Assembly: GCA_000328365.1 (NCBI GenBank)
Contig: KB295955.1
Location: forward strand, 270,042 to 334,041
Length of the DNA: 64,000 nt
Source of the DNA: Capitella teleta
Lineage: Eukaryota; Annelida; Polychaeta; Capitellidae
Reading direction: 5' to 3'
Part shown: positions 31,120 to 44,500 of the stretch, in pieces
Position numbering within the stretch: position 1 is the stretch's first letter
How the letters are laid out: every line of letters begins with the position of its first letter
Translations under genes and position numbers: made by a program
The notes under the pieces: generated by a model
Databases searched by the model: none
Told to the model about the DNA's origin: nothing
Seen by the model: the letters and a program-made list of their open reading frames with translations, nothing else

Positions 31120-31430
31120 TCATGTACATGGACTGCAAAATCCTCGAGAGTCTTACATGCGACCACATCACGGAGCACCTGCATAATCAGTTCGGCTTTG
31201 TAAAGGGGAGATCAACAACCTTCCAGCTCTTATGCGTCCTGGAAGACTGCCTGGGCTTCTTGGTCTGATACATGGTTAATTTTTTTTTTCTACCTGGACT
31301 TCAGAGACTGTCCGACACGAGCGGCTCATTGCAAAGCTACCCTCCTAGGTAGATACCTGGTGTCTTACATTTCATCCCGAAAAATGTACAACTATATCCA
31401 TCGGAAAGAGGGGTGCCCTGGACACTGTGG
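31120..31430 (+). mobile_element. LINE fragment, reverse transcriptase (left of hAT insertion)
   Basis: Translated pieces read KILE...ITEHLHNQFGFVKGRST, then QLLCVLEDCLGFL and a YLDFRDC block. These correspond to the RT palm motifs of CR1/jockey-like LINEs (QHGFRKGRST, YLDF-K-AFD). A stop and a frame change lie between blocks. The fragment is cut at 31430 by the hAT element, and the LINE resumes after 33789. Confidence 0.8.
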
Positions 31431-31438
31431 ACCTAGAG

Positions 31439-33781
31439 CAGGGGTCGGCATCTGGCGGCCCGCGGGCCGGATCCGGCCCGCGAGGGCTCTGGATCCGGCC
31501 CGTGGCCTCTCCTATGCTTTTTAATAAAATGTTTTGAGTTGTTTTTAGCACGCGCCATTTCTCAACAATAGCGTTATCTTTTATAGCTGTCGATTTCTGA
31601 TAGCACAGCTCCCGAAAACAATTTCCTTCAATGTTTTGACAAGCACTAATTTTTAAGTTTTTTTTTTTTTTTTTTTTGATTTCTGGGAATTTAAAAATTC
31701 AAGTTGTTTTCGATGGCATTTGGAGCACTTCTTCATACATCGTTCACTACGGTTCCGTCATGGCTGCTGCTACCGGTCAAAAACGAAGAAAAGTAGATTT
31801 GGAGCATCGCCAATTTAATCCAGAATGGCAATCCAAACACCTGTTCACGGAGCTCAATGGCAAAGCTGCTTGTTTGATGTGCCCAACAAACATCGCGGTC
31901 CTCAAAGAATTCAATTTGCGCCGCCACATGGAGACCACTCACTCAGAAATAGCAGCACTGAGCCTGAGTGACCGCCGTTCAGAGGCGTCGAGACAACTTG
32001 CTCAGCGCCAGAAGCAGAAGATGATGTTCAAGAAAGCGACCAACGAGGGAGAGCAGAACACACGCGCCAGCTTTGAGGTGCCCTGTGTATAGCGAAGAGC
32101 ATGAAGCCATTTGTCGATGGAGAACTCATCAAAGAATGCATGCTGGCCACCATTGGAGCAGTTTGTCCAGAAAAGAAGTCTGCGATCGAGAGAGTGAGTC
32201 TGTCTGCTCGCACCATCACTCGTCGGGTGGAAGAGTTGTCCTGCAATGTTCGCTCCTCCCTGAAGGAAATCTGCTCGACCTGGGTGTACTTCTCAGTTGC
32301 CATCGACGAGAGCACCGATGTTGGTGATACTGCACAGCTAGCAGTTTTCGTGCGAGGGGTCACTCAACAGATGGAGGTCATGGAAGAGTTCGCTCAACTT
32401 GTCCCTATGAAAGGTACGACCACAGGTCAGGACGTCTTGGATTCTCTCCTGAAATGCATCGCTGAGATGGAGCTTGACGTCACCAAGATGGTTTCCATGG
32501 TGGGAAAGAATAAGGGAACAGCCTCCTTGCTCCAGCGCCACTGTGAAGCAGCAGGCAGCACTCGACCGCTAAAGAAATTTCACTGCCTCATCCACCAGGA
32601 GGCACTCTGTGCTAAAGCAGCCTCTCTTCAGGATGTCATGGCAACCGTTGTCAAGGTTGTGAACTTCATACTGTCACATGCCCTCAACCATAGGCAGTTC
32701 AAGGCACTTGTGGAGGCCGCAGAATTAGAGGCAAATGGTGACCTTGTCTACTTTTGCGAGGTTCGATGGCTGAGCCGAGGCAACATGTTGAACAGAGTGT
32801 TTCAACTCAGAGAATGCAGCAGTGAATTCCTGGAGTCCAAAAATAAACTTTATCCTCAGTTCAAGGACCCCGAATGGATCTCGCGACTGGCCTTCTTAGC
32901 TGACATAACAACGCACATCAACAACCTGAACATGCAGTTGCGAGGGAAGGATAACCTCGCACCTGAGCTCATGGGCAAAATCTCTGCTTTCGAATTGAAG
33001 CTTCAACTGTGGGAGAGGCAGCTGTCAAATGGGAACTATTCTCACTTCCAACGGCTCACTGAGTCTGAATGCACGGATCCATCTCCCTTCGTCGAAGTCA
33101 TCAGCCAACTTCGAACGGCCGGAGTTAAAGAACAGATTTGGAGACTTCCGCGCGTATAAAGAAGAATTCCGTCTCTTTGTGGCACCGTTTGATATCGATG
33201 TCAATGATGTACCCACTTGGTTTCAAATGGAGGCAATTGAACTGCAGTGTTCAGAGGAATTGAAAGCCAAGTTCAGTTCTTGTTCGCTTTTTAATTTTTA
33301 TTAAAATGTTATCGTTCCCTCTGGGCAGTTTCCCTCTCTTATCGATTATGCTCTTCAGGTTGTATCAATGTTTGGTAGTACCTATCGATGTGAGCAACTT
33401 TTCAGCAAGATGAAAATTTCTAAGAGTCAACTCCGAAGCCAGCTCACACACAATCATCTTCACGACATTCTGTTTTTTATCGTCATCTGTTTTGAAACCC
33501 GATCTCGATTCACTTTGTTCAGATCGTCGTCATATTGTATCTAATGTGCAAGGAATAAAGCTGAGTTCAATTAATATTTTAAAACGAATTGTGTTTTTAT
33601 GTTTTCTTTCTACTTGTCCGGACATCCGGTGGCATGAATCGACTCAATACATGTGTATGGTGGAAGAAATGAGGCGGGGGTTTTGGTAATATGAAATACT
33701 ATAATCCTGCATGGTCCGGCCCGCGGTCATTTGGCTTTGTTCACATTCGGCCCCCTACCTAATTTGAGATGCCGACCCCTG
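31439..33781 (+). mobile_element. hAT transposon with degraded transposase, 2343 bp
   Basis: Fifteen-bp perfect terminal inverted repeats (CAGGGGTCGGCATCT and its reverse complement) are flanked by a perfect 8-bp target duplication ACCTAGAG (31431-31438, 33782-33789). Subterminal CCGGCCCGCG repeats lie at both ends. The transposase resembles the GTF2IRD2/ZBED5 group of hAT proteins. An identical target duplication argues for a fairly late insertion; the disrupted frame shows it is not active. Confidence 0.95.
31760..33480 (+). pseudogene. hAT-family transposase, GTF2IRD2/ZBED-like, frameshifted
   Basis: The N-terminal part (31760-32092) has a BED-like zinc finger: Cys-x2-Cys in ACLMCP and His-x4-His in RRHMETTH. 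The main block (32101-33159) holds the RNase-H-like core, with the first catalytic Asp in FSVAIDESTDVGD, a CHC..-type region (FHCLIHQEALC) and EVRWLSRG. The C-terminal dimerisation block reads CEQLFSKMKISKSQLRSQL (about 33390-33440). Frames change near 32080-32100, near 33115 and near 33290, so at least three frameshifts disrupt it. It is a dead copy of a protein of about 560-600 aa. Confidence 0.9.
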
Positions 33782-33789
33782 ACCTAGAG

Positions 33790-34545
<756 letters not shown>

Positions 34546-34599
34546 GTCATGGGGTTGGCTATCCTGTGACCAGAACCACCGAAAGTACCTAAAGTGTAT

Positions 34600-35550
34600 T
34601 AACAATTTGTATAATTGCTCCTCAGCTGCTGGGCTACAAAAGTTGATTTTCCTCTGTGAACAGTTTGGCACTGAACATGATGTTCTCTATAACTCAAAGA
34701 AAAGCTTTACAATGCTAGTCAGGTCTTCACTACCGAAGGACACTAAAATACCTCCCTTCAAACTTAATAATATGTTTATCAATGATACCACACGTACTAA
34801 GTACCTGGGTCATTTCATACACTCCTCCTTCAGTGACAATCGTGATATATCTCGCCAAACACGTCTGTTACATGCTCAGGGTAACACTCTACTTCGGAAA
34901 TTTCATATTGTGTTCTTTGAATGTAAAATGCACTCTATTCAAAACTTATTGTTCCAGTTTGTACACTGCTCACATATGGTAGAACTATTCGAAGACTGTT
35001 ATGAACAAGATCTGTATTGCATATCACAATGTCGTGAATATGGTGCTTGGGTTGAGTAAATACGAAAGCACCAGTTTAGTATGCAGCATTTTCAACATCT
35101 AATCGTTTAGTTCTGTAGTTAGAAATCTTATTTTTCGCTTCATGAAACGCCGGCAATCCTCCCGCAATATGATTCTATGTGCCATAGAATCCTCGTCACT
35201 TTTTTACACATCTCGTTTGTCTCGCTTCTGGTTTAAACATTTTTTTTTTACATTCTGATTTTGTATCTTAGTTCATACCTCTTAATGTTCGTCATTTGTA
35301 GTATTCTCTGTTGTTATTGATGATTGGTGGATCTCATCTCACTACTTTTTATTGTTTCTGTTTCTTTTCTTTTTGTTTTCTTTTTTTGTTTTTGTTTTTG
35401 TTTGTTTGTTTGTTTGTTTTTGTTTGTTTTTTTTGTTTTTCTTTTTTGCATACAGTTGAGTATTTTCTTAGTTTCTATGGACCGTGTATCACTTTGTTTT
35501 ATCTGTGTCTGGAATAAAGTTTATCTATCTATCTATATATCTATCTATAA
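34600..35550 (+). mobile_element. second LINE: RT C-terminal end, 3' UTR and TCTA tail
   Basis: Coding similarity starts at LQKLIFLCEQFGTEHDV and continues through YNSKKSFTM, TKYLGHFI and DISRQTRLLHAQGNTLLRKF, a non-LTR reverse-transcriptase thumb/connection region. At least one frame change occurs near 34970. A T-rich 3' UTR ends in GGAATAAAGTTTATC followed by a (TCTA)n tail (35523-35549), a typical LINE 3' end. It is 5'-truncated and a different family from the neighbouring LINE. Confidence 0.8.
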
Positions 35551-35559
35551 GTATCTGTT

Positions 35560-38500
35560 TGAAAATTGTAATCACGGGCTTAAAATAAAATTAATGAGGA
35601 CTCGTCACGAGCCTGACACCCTATGGCTGATCCAGGGGTGATCGGGATCTGACATATAGGGCTAATATAAGGGAAGCCATAACCAAGGATGTTAATGGAG
35701 ATCATTGGCCATAACCATAGAATTTGAATGATTGTATCTTAATTCTGTGGCCATAACGCACGCAGCTCATAACGCTATGTGTGGTGCGTTATGACGCAGT
35801 TTTGCTTTCTGTCTGCAAATCACGAAATGCAAGTCTGTTTTACACGGGTGAGGACGGATGTTTGCGAGTGATCATAAAAACCGTGAGTTCGATCCGATCT
35901 TCCTGCTTTTTTATTCCCTTGTGTTGACATGGCATCAGTTATTATCTGTGTTTGCATCTACATTCCCAATAGTGAATGCATCTCTTCCTAGAATGCTGTC
36001 AAACTCATGCTTTGCTGAATATCACTGAATTATCGCTCAGTCCATCATCCATGTCCTGAGCTGGACCATTCACCACCGTTGTGATGCACACGGGGTTTTA
36101 CCAGTGAGCGAACTCATCTAATCAGAAGGGCATCACATTGGTTTCTTGTGTTTTTTGGTTATTATTTTTGTAAATGTAAGTAAGGTAGGCCTATCAATAT
36201 CATATGGCGCATATACCGATATAATTCCACAAGTACAACTGACCTGATTATCATATATATTATATGTCATTCAATCATATGTAATTGTAGTGCATTTATG
36301 CAAACGGATATTTCAGGTGCACTTGTAGGCTTAGTACCGATAGACATGTTATGTATAATGAATATATCCACGGGCTATTGGATACTACTTAAGGGCTGGT
36401 TTTCGGAATCCTGACACACTATTTGTAGTCAGAGCGATTACCCGGGCTTTTAAGGGCTTTAGTATGGTGAGTTGCACCTCTCCCCACCCTTCACTCCTCA
36501 CGATCCTCTTGACAGAGTGTGCTGTGAATCAGTGATAGATAGCATAATTACAACTTAGCCTTCTCGGGCTACAGGAAATATCAATTCTGATTCAGTTATT
36601 GGGCACAGTCTCAGTATTCAGAAATATTGGCCAAATTTTTTCAAAAATTAAAATGCAACTGCCAGTGGCTATTCACTATTCAGACCTAGTCTGCTAATTG
36701 AATCACACAATGATAAGTTTAACCATCCATTGAAATAATTCAAGTTAATTCAATAATTCAATAAAAGAACACAATTTTTTTCAGGAGTGCATTTAGCAGC
36801 ATTACTGTGAAAGAGAAAAATGTGAGAATTTGATTTTAGGATGACCTCCTCTGTTTACAGGTAATTGCTAACAATAGGCCGATCACAGAAACTAGAGTTC
36901 ATGAAATTCTATCAAAGCCCGAGTCAGGTTGAACGATGATCTATTAAAAAAATGGGCTTCATCAGGCAGAGGCAATAATACTAATGTTGTAAAATTAATG
37001 ATGAATTTGGTACCACATGTATTTCCTTAGTTGGCTTGGATATATTTTTTTCTGTCACAATATTTCTATTACGATTTGTTCCAAACATTCAAAAGACTTT
37101 GTGCAGAACTGGATCAAGCAGAATCAGTATTTTTTTCTGTTACTCAGTTTTGCCATTTTGCTTGTTTAAAGTTCAGAACTTTTTTCTTATTTCAAGAGAA
37201 AGTTGTATTCATGGGATTAAAGTTCACGTATAAACATTATCATAACATGCACTCCCACTCTCCAAGTCAGCCACTGTGTGTGTCGAGCATTAGCTGTTAT
37301 TAATTAATAACTCTTTACCATTAATTTTGTTGAAGAGCTTCTGGCCATTTTACCCAAAGTACGTATTGTGCAACCTTCTTAAGCTCAGGTGTCTCCGATT
37401 GATTTCTAAATTGCTCTGGAGATTATTGATCCAGGGACTAATGAGGAGCAGCTCACATATTAGTGGTATCCTCCTCGTTCATTTCTCCTTTTTGTGTCCG
37501 CCAGCAATTAGCAGCAGATTCACTCATTCATTCTATGATGGTGGTTATTTTCAATACCACCATGCATGTCAATCACTCTCTTGGGAGTATTCTGTACTAG
37601 TATTTGTAACAATAGTAACAATACCATATTATAGCTCCTCAGAAGCTTTGCCAGAATACATAGAAGTTTCTTAGCATGCAAGATAAACATTAATTAAATT
37701 TGCATGGTTAGTGCATTATGCCTAATGAATGTGCTTTGGATCAGATCAAAAACACGCAAAATACTTGGTAGTTGACATGGAAATGCAAGCTTTTATTCAA
37801 ATTTTATTAAATCTCGTTGGATATGATCATATCAATGTCGATTGAAGATTTTATTGTGGAGCTCTTTACCGAAATGAGGCTCATTTGTATACACAATCAC
37901 GTCAATGGTGCCTGTTCGCTTCTGTCTGTAAGGCGGTCTTCAGGTCTTCAAGTAGGCCTATGCATGTTGTGATATTGAGTGAGCAATCATAGTATCACCG
38001 TACACAATAGCAAGTAGCAAAATGCATATGATGACATTGACACCCGAAGTGTTTCATCTCGAGTCGTATATGCCTAGTGTGATGTCTGATCAGAACTTGA
38101 GCCACAAATCGTGACAATGTCTCCATCTGATATCTCAGTGGAGAAACCTTCTTTCAGTTCGTGTGAATCCAATATTGGATCATCAGGCGGCAAGAAAGAC
38201 ATGAACTTCATTCGAGATAGGAATTAAGAAGAAAATATACATTTTTTCATAGAATCTTGTACTCTATGCACTGTATATATTCATAATTTCCGATATAATG
38301 AGGTATCGACCCGGTTACGGGTTGTGCCGTTCCGTCTACGACATCATCTGTAGTGCGTGTTACGTAAGAACAGACGAGCGGAATATCCACGTGAAGATGT
38401 CGGTTTAATCAGGAAAAAAAACAAAAAAACGTGAAAAACGTGAAAAAACAATCTCACCTAGCTTGAATGCTATCTTGCAGTATGCGGTACCCTGCGAACT

Positions 38501-41500
38501 CTTTCTTAATTATAGGATGACGTAACTCACGATTCTCTGTCACTGCATGACATTCCTGGGTGCTGTGACTATTGTTATGTCATCCTCTGTTCGTGAATTC
38601 CGTGAAGACTACTTCATTGGTTTAGCAATTAGTTGGAGAGGTTATTAATTCTGAACACTGCATTAATGCAATTGATATATACCGTGTATTGTACTCAGTA
38701 TTGTATATGCTTGTAGTGTGGGTCTTCTTAGCGTTAGATACGCGTGGTTCGCTGCATACGGGAATTTACTAGTATTAGTCAGAGTTTGATTCTTCTGAGA
38801 CGCTTTGTGCCTTTTGTCAGATGAATGGTGAAATGCTTCCCTTGCAAGTAGGTCGCAGCGATTGCTCAGTTTGCCGTCAACTTCTCGCTGTTCGATCGAT
38901 CAACCTGAACCTGAACCTGTGAATATTTCAACCGTCGAACAAAAGACGCATGTCTTATGCATGGAGCGCGTGCGCTATCCGTTCGTCCTGCAATCGCCAT
39001 CTCCACGTTCAGCCAACAACCTTTAGTCCCGATTTCAATATGCAAATTAATTCATTCGGCTTCGGTGTTTGATTTCATTGCACGGCATTGAGACATCCAG
39101 GAAATGTTGTCAGTCGTTTAGAGAGACAGAGACTTGTCATTCCACGCCGTTCTGGGTGTGTGTTAATACAATACTGTATTAACATTTTCCGTGCGATACA
39201 ATTGTATGTTTGCTTTCCTTGCTAAGTGCTCCGATGTTTGCTGCCGACGAATGACTATAGCGGTCGTACCATCAAGAGCGTCAGATATGCGCTTGCGTGG
39301 TTCGCTGAAACTTTTGCCGTTCACAGAAACAAATGAAAACCCGCTAGTTTAGGCCTATTGGTATAACATGCATGCACACTAGCATCGCCCGCTTCATGAA
39401 CGATTTACAAGATATGACATCCGTTAAATTATTATGTGATAAACATCCGCAAAGTCCTTGACACTTATTGGTCTGCTTGGGAACTGACTTCAACTACCGT
39501 TTCACTACACACATTATACAGCAACTGCATGTGGGATCAATATTATGCTGAAGTGGAACTATAGAAATTTTGTTTTGTCATTTGCAACCAGCGAATTACA
39601 TATTTCACTCACTGACATTTCTGTGGATAACTATTGATTCCAATTGTAACATCGCATTGATGGTTCTGAACTTTTTGTTTGCGTCCATCATATCATTGAG
39701 TGGATTCCCAAAGCGCACTATTTAGTAGATCCGTGGAATCTTGCATAGGCCGATGAGATGTGGCATGGATCATCGTACGTGGATCTGCGGCTCCACTGAT
39801 GCAGGCCGCTCATGGAGCGTGTTTTGTGCGTCGAGCCAACACATGCCTCACGCTGGAAAAGCGGCCGCCCAATTCTGCAAATCCAGCTCTGTTTTCCTTC
39901 TCCGCATTCCTTCCTGCGCCGTTGCTCTGACGAGGTGAGTTAATTCCAACTCCTTCTCTTAGCGTCCACGATTCCTTTTAACCGTTGTTTATTGCACTAT
40001 TTATTGATATGTACCAATGAAGCGAATGGCGTCCGAATTTGTCTTACTGCGTTGTTGTAACGATGTGTTTCTACTTCTGCGCATGCGCTGATCCTGGCAG
40101 ATGGCAAATATACAAGTAACTTTCTTCTTCTTCTCTCCTTTTTTTACGATGCAGCAGGTTGTTTTTATCTGCCTCTTCGCAAGAATGCCACTATTTTACA
40201 CACTATATAAGATATAGTGGCATTGGAAATGGACTCACTCAGCGGCCTCACTAGATTAGAATTCTGATTCTGGGCATATTGTGATGGAGGCAACAGGTGT
40301 ACGGGGTACAGGGGCGGAAGAGAGGGCACACGGGGAAGGCTCTCTTGACGATAGAGCGTGATTGGGGTTTGAGAGATTTTGGCATTTCGCCAAATAGGAA
40401 GCAGCTCAGAGATAAGAGCCGCTGGTGCCGCATCTCGAGAGCGGCTCTTGAAGACTGCGTTGAAGTGAATCCAGATTTTGGCAGAAAGCATTATCTGCGC
40501 CAAGATAATCCCTTCAAGATACAATCTCGTTTTCCCTGACACAAGACTGCTCTTTATGAATGGATTCCATTTGTAATTGAAGTCTGCTTCTGGCTATATT
40601 TAGTGTTTTCCATGTGGCAGTCTTCGCCGTGTGTGTGGCACCATTGCAGCGGGAGCAGTGGGCTCGACTGGCGGCGGCCCAGATCACACGCGGCTCAAAC
40701 AGAGCTTCAAAGCCCCGCGAAAAAAGTCTCCTTGATTGAGTTCGGAAGAGGTTTCCATAGAAACACAGATTTTGTCTTCTCACGAGAAAATCTCGCCTTT
40801 GTCGCGCTTAATTAACTGTAAAACACGCGGTAATAATTGGATCGAACTATTGTGACATACACAGCCGAGTTTTGTTCGCGTGTATCGACGAAGGCGTAAC
40901 GGCTCAGGGTGTTATCTTAATGGGTCGTAACAAGCTCGTTACAGGAGGAGCAGGAATGTCGCCTCCTGCGTATGCTGCCGAGTCTCTTTGCAACAACCGT
41001 CGATCGAACGCTAAAAGCGGCGAGAAAAACGCCGAGTCATGCTCTCATTAGAAGCGGCGGCACCTGAGCTGACGACCGATCAAAGCGAACATTTTTATTC
41101 TCATTTCTCCGGTTTCCTCTCCGCGATTGACTTCCATAAAAGATCGCGGATACGATTCGCATGTCTTGCCAGCTATTTTCGAATCATTTTTTAGATTTTT
41201 TTTTTTTTCTGGCCCTTGCTGTGCTAACCCGATGACGGGCGCCTGCATGGCACTTGCAGGCGACACCTCCCCTCCGTCGGGACCTTCGCCAGTGGCCATC
41301 TCGGCTGAATCTTGGCCGCAGAAGATCTAACGCTGTATACGCAGGAATTATGGCAGGAGAGAAACAAAAGCGGAGTATACGGGAATTTCCCAGAGGACGC
41401 CGCGGATTCTGTTTATTGCGATGCGGAGGTAGAAATCGGATTATTCCTCGCAGCCGCAGGAATCAATTGCAGCCGCTACAAGCACCCGGCGTCTTTCACT

Positions 41501-44500
41501 GGGCGGCGGCTGCGTGCGGCGATGCGTCGTGGGGCGATTGGTCGCCGTGTCGCCCTCGCAATTGGCCCTCGATCATCGCAAACGACTCAGCCAGATGCGG
41601 GCATCTCGCGGCAGCTGCCACCATGTCCATCATGCGCCGATGACACGCTGCGCATTCAGCCCTCTCGATGCTTCTTAGGCCAAGGGCCTGACCTCCGCCT
41701 TGTTGAGTACAATGATCGTAGATGTATCCAAAGCATGAGCTGCACCTCAGCGCTGAGCAATAGTCATTACGCGGATGCAGAGAGACGGACCGACGACGGT
41801 CGTTGCGAGTGAGTCGTTCTTTAGCCGCATCGACCAGTGCTCCTCATTGACACTGCAGCGGCGGCAGCAGCAGCAGCCAGCCCCCCATCTTTCCAAGAAA
41901 TACGACGGCCACCGAAATAGTTGAATGTAAGGAGGTGGCAACCGAATCGAACATAAATAATGCATCCGGAGCCAGCAGTCCCGGGATGCACGCCACGGGG
42001 CCCGCATGCGGCAGATGAATTAACGTCGCTTTTCTGCTCATCGCATTTCGCTTCAGGCTCACGGTGCAAATCTCAAACGCCCCCTGGTGACGAACGCGTA
42101 GAATGCTGCTTTGCTGAGTTTTTGGGCGGCGCAACGTCGTCATGTTAACGGCGGTGCTTAAGAAGATCTGTGTGTATGCATGTCAGTTTACTGTCGCTCG
42201 GTTCTGCTCGTTAAATGTGCCATTGTCTGTGTACATGGCTAACTACTAGTATGCATGTGCCTCCATTGTGGCATGCATCCTATTATTATAGATATATACG
42301 CACGATGTACATTAATTACATTGATCTTATTCACTTTTATCTCGACGCCGATTTCGAGGCATCTTCTCCGGACATCAATATATTTCCTCGGAGATAGGAA
42401 TGTGGCATCCTGATAATTGTATAGCGGGGCTGCCATTCGCCTAGCTCTATAGCACACATATATATATATATACACCATGCGAGGACTGCATCGCGCGGCT
42501 CTCCTTTTACAACCAGAAATGCGATCATTCCGAGATAAGATCGAGCAACACGAGACTCTGAGCCGCGCTCCCCTCCGATCGCTATCTCACAATGTTCGTA
42601 AATTTTCCCCTAAAGGAGACAAAACGTTTGTGTTTTGTACTGTTCCCGTAACGAATACAAAACGTTCGTTGTTGCACCCACACCCGTATATTCTCATACT
42701 CAACGCGATTATTGCTCGTGTTGGCAAAGTAGAAAAGAAACGTCATCGTCGCAATCTGTTCATCTCACGGAATGCTTGTCTTCTTACGAACTCAAATCTG
42801 TCACTTGTTCACAGAAGTTGAGTGGTAATCCGCGTGGTCATCCGTTTGGCTATTTCCCGCACTGACCTGTCCGTCTGCTGATTACAGTGGGCAGCTTAGG
42901 AGGGTGTGCCCTGCGGTGAAGAAGAGCCAGGCGTCGTTCGTTCGCCGCGCAGTCTCAACACAACGCCCGAGCAGACCGCTCCGTAGATCTCTGCTCTCCT
43001 GTCTCCTCAGTTCAGCCACCGCGTGTTCAGCGTCTCTCTGTGCGGAGATAACTGAGCGTACGGTACGTGTGCATGCAATTCGTATTCAATATCAAAACTT
43101 CAACCATCACAAATACCTATATAAATGTTGTACTTGTATAACTAAGAGTCTATATGCATGTACATGTATATGTAATTATATATGAGATTGTACATACTAC
43201 TAGTATGCCATGCAAGTGTTGTTTTATCTTTCTCGTATCGTCTGTGTAATGTATGTAATGCATCCTGGAAAATCTGGTGTAGGCATGTTAATCCTTGTCT
43301 GCGTATGCTGTGATATGTAATGTATAAACCTACTGCACAGAGCTTACTACTTTACACTAGTGTCGGATTATCTGCACTTGTATGCTAATCGTGGGTCTAT
43401 TACCTGTATAATATTCATGATTCTCAACTTTTTAAAGATTCCAAGCAGGAATTATTGAACGTTATTCCGGGCTTGGCTGGTTTGTCCGTATGTGCCATGT
43501 ATAGAGCGGCGTTGTATGCCTATCCGTCTGTTTGCTGCGCGACTTAGCGAATCTGCGAACATGATGAATGGAGATATTAACGCGTCAGAAGTCGACTTGA
43601 TCAGCGACTGAGAAGAAGCTTCGTCAGCAGAAATGCTCGCAATTCCCTCGCCGCCGCCGCCGCACATCCGTCTCTCGCATGAACACCGACGACGGATTCT
43701 CCGTTGATGTACAATTTCTTGGCTTTTGGCGAGATTCCACTTCGATTAGCGCGTCCGAGATGATCGCGTAACCCGAGTGTTCTCTTAATTAACCTGTCCT
43801 TAAGCAGACAACTCTGCACTTTCTTCTCGGCTGACGGTTGCGTCATGCCCTCGTGTCGATGTCGTATCGATCGCATGAACAGTTTCGGATCACGGGATTA
43901 TAATCTCTCTCACTTATGATATCGCTACATCAAAGCCATTCTGGATCACTCCGCACATCCCGCGCCCGGGGGATATTGCGATCCCATTAATCCAGTCGGA
44001 AACGCGTCCAATTCCATTCCGGAGCAATGTTCGTTGGCAGCAAAGGTCAAAGGTCGACCGACAGCGATGCAGCTTCTTCGTTTTTTAAATTGACAAATGT
44101 GTTGCATAAAATCGCATTTCGGGGAAATGCATAAGCGCCGACGCCCTTATTCGTCGTGTCAATCAATTGGTGCACCTATAGATCTATGGATCCTGTTGTG
44201 TCAATTACATACGCAGCTTATGTTTAAACCATATCACAGACTTCCCTGTTGCCTGAGTGCAAATCAATGCCGGGCTGTTATGTTTTTGCGGTACTCGTAA
44301 CTATGTGTTAGGTTGGAAGTATATACTTATATATATGGATAGTACAACAGTGCTGATTATGCTTTCCGTTAATGACGCCTGACGTCGACGTGCGGCGTCG
44401 TCGACCCTGTGAGCAACGCACCTTGAGTTAGTGCAAGCATTTTCTTTCCCCTTCATTTTTAAAGATTTTTTTATAGAATTTTTTTTTTTTATCTTTATCT

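Noticed and set aside
39741-39938. Possible 5' exon ending in an AGGTGAGT donor
   Set aside because: The donor is good, but no downstream exon on the plus strand continues the frame and the peptide is not recognisable.
41254-41812. Overlapping plus-strand frames of 129 and 166 codons
   Set aside because: Two frames are open at once with no protein-like pattern, so base composition explains them.
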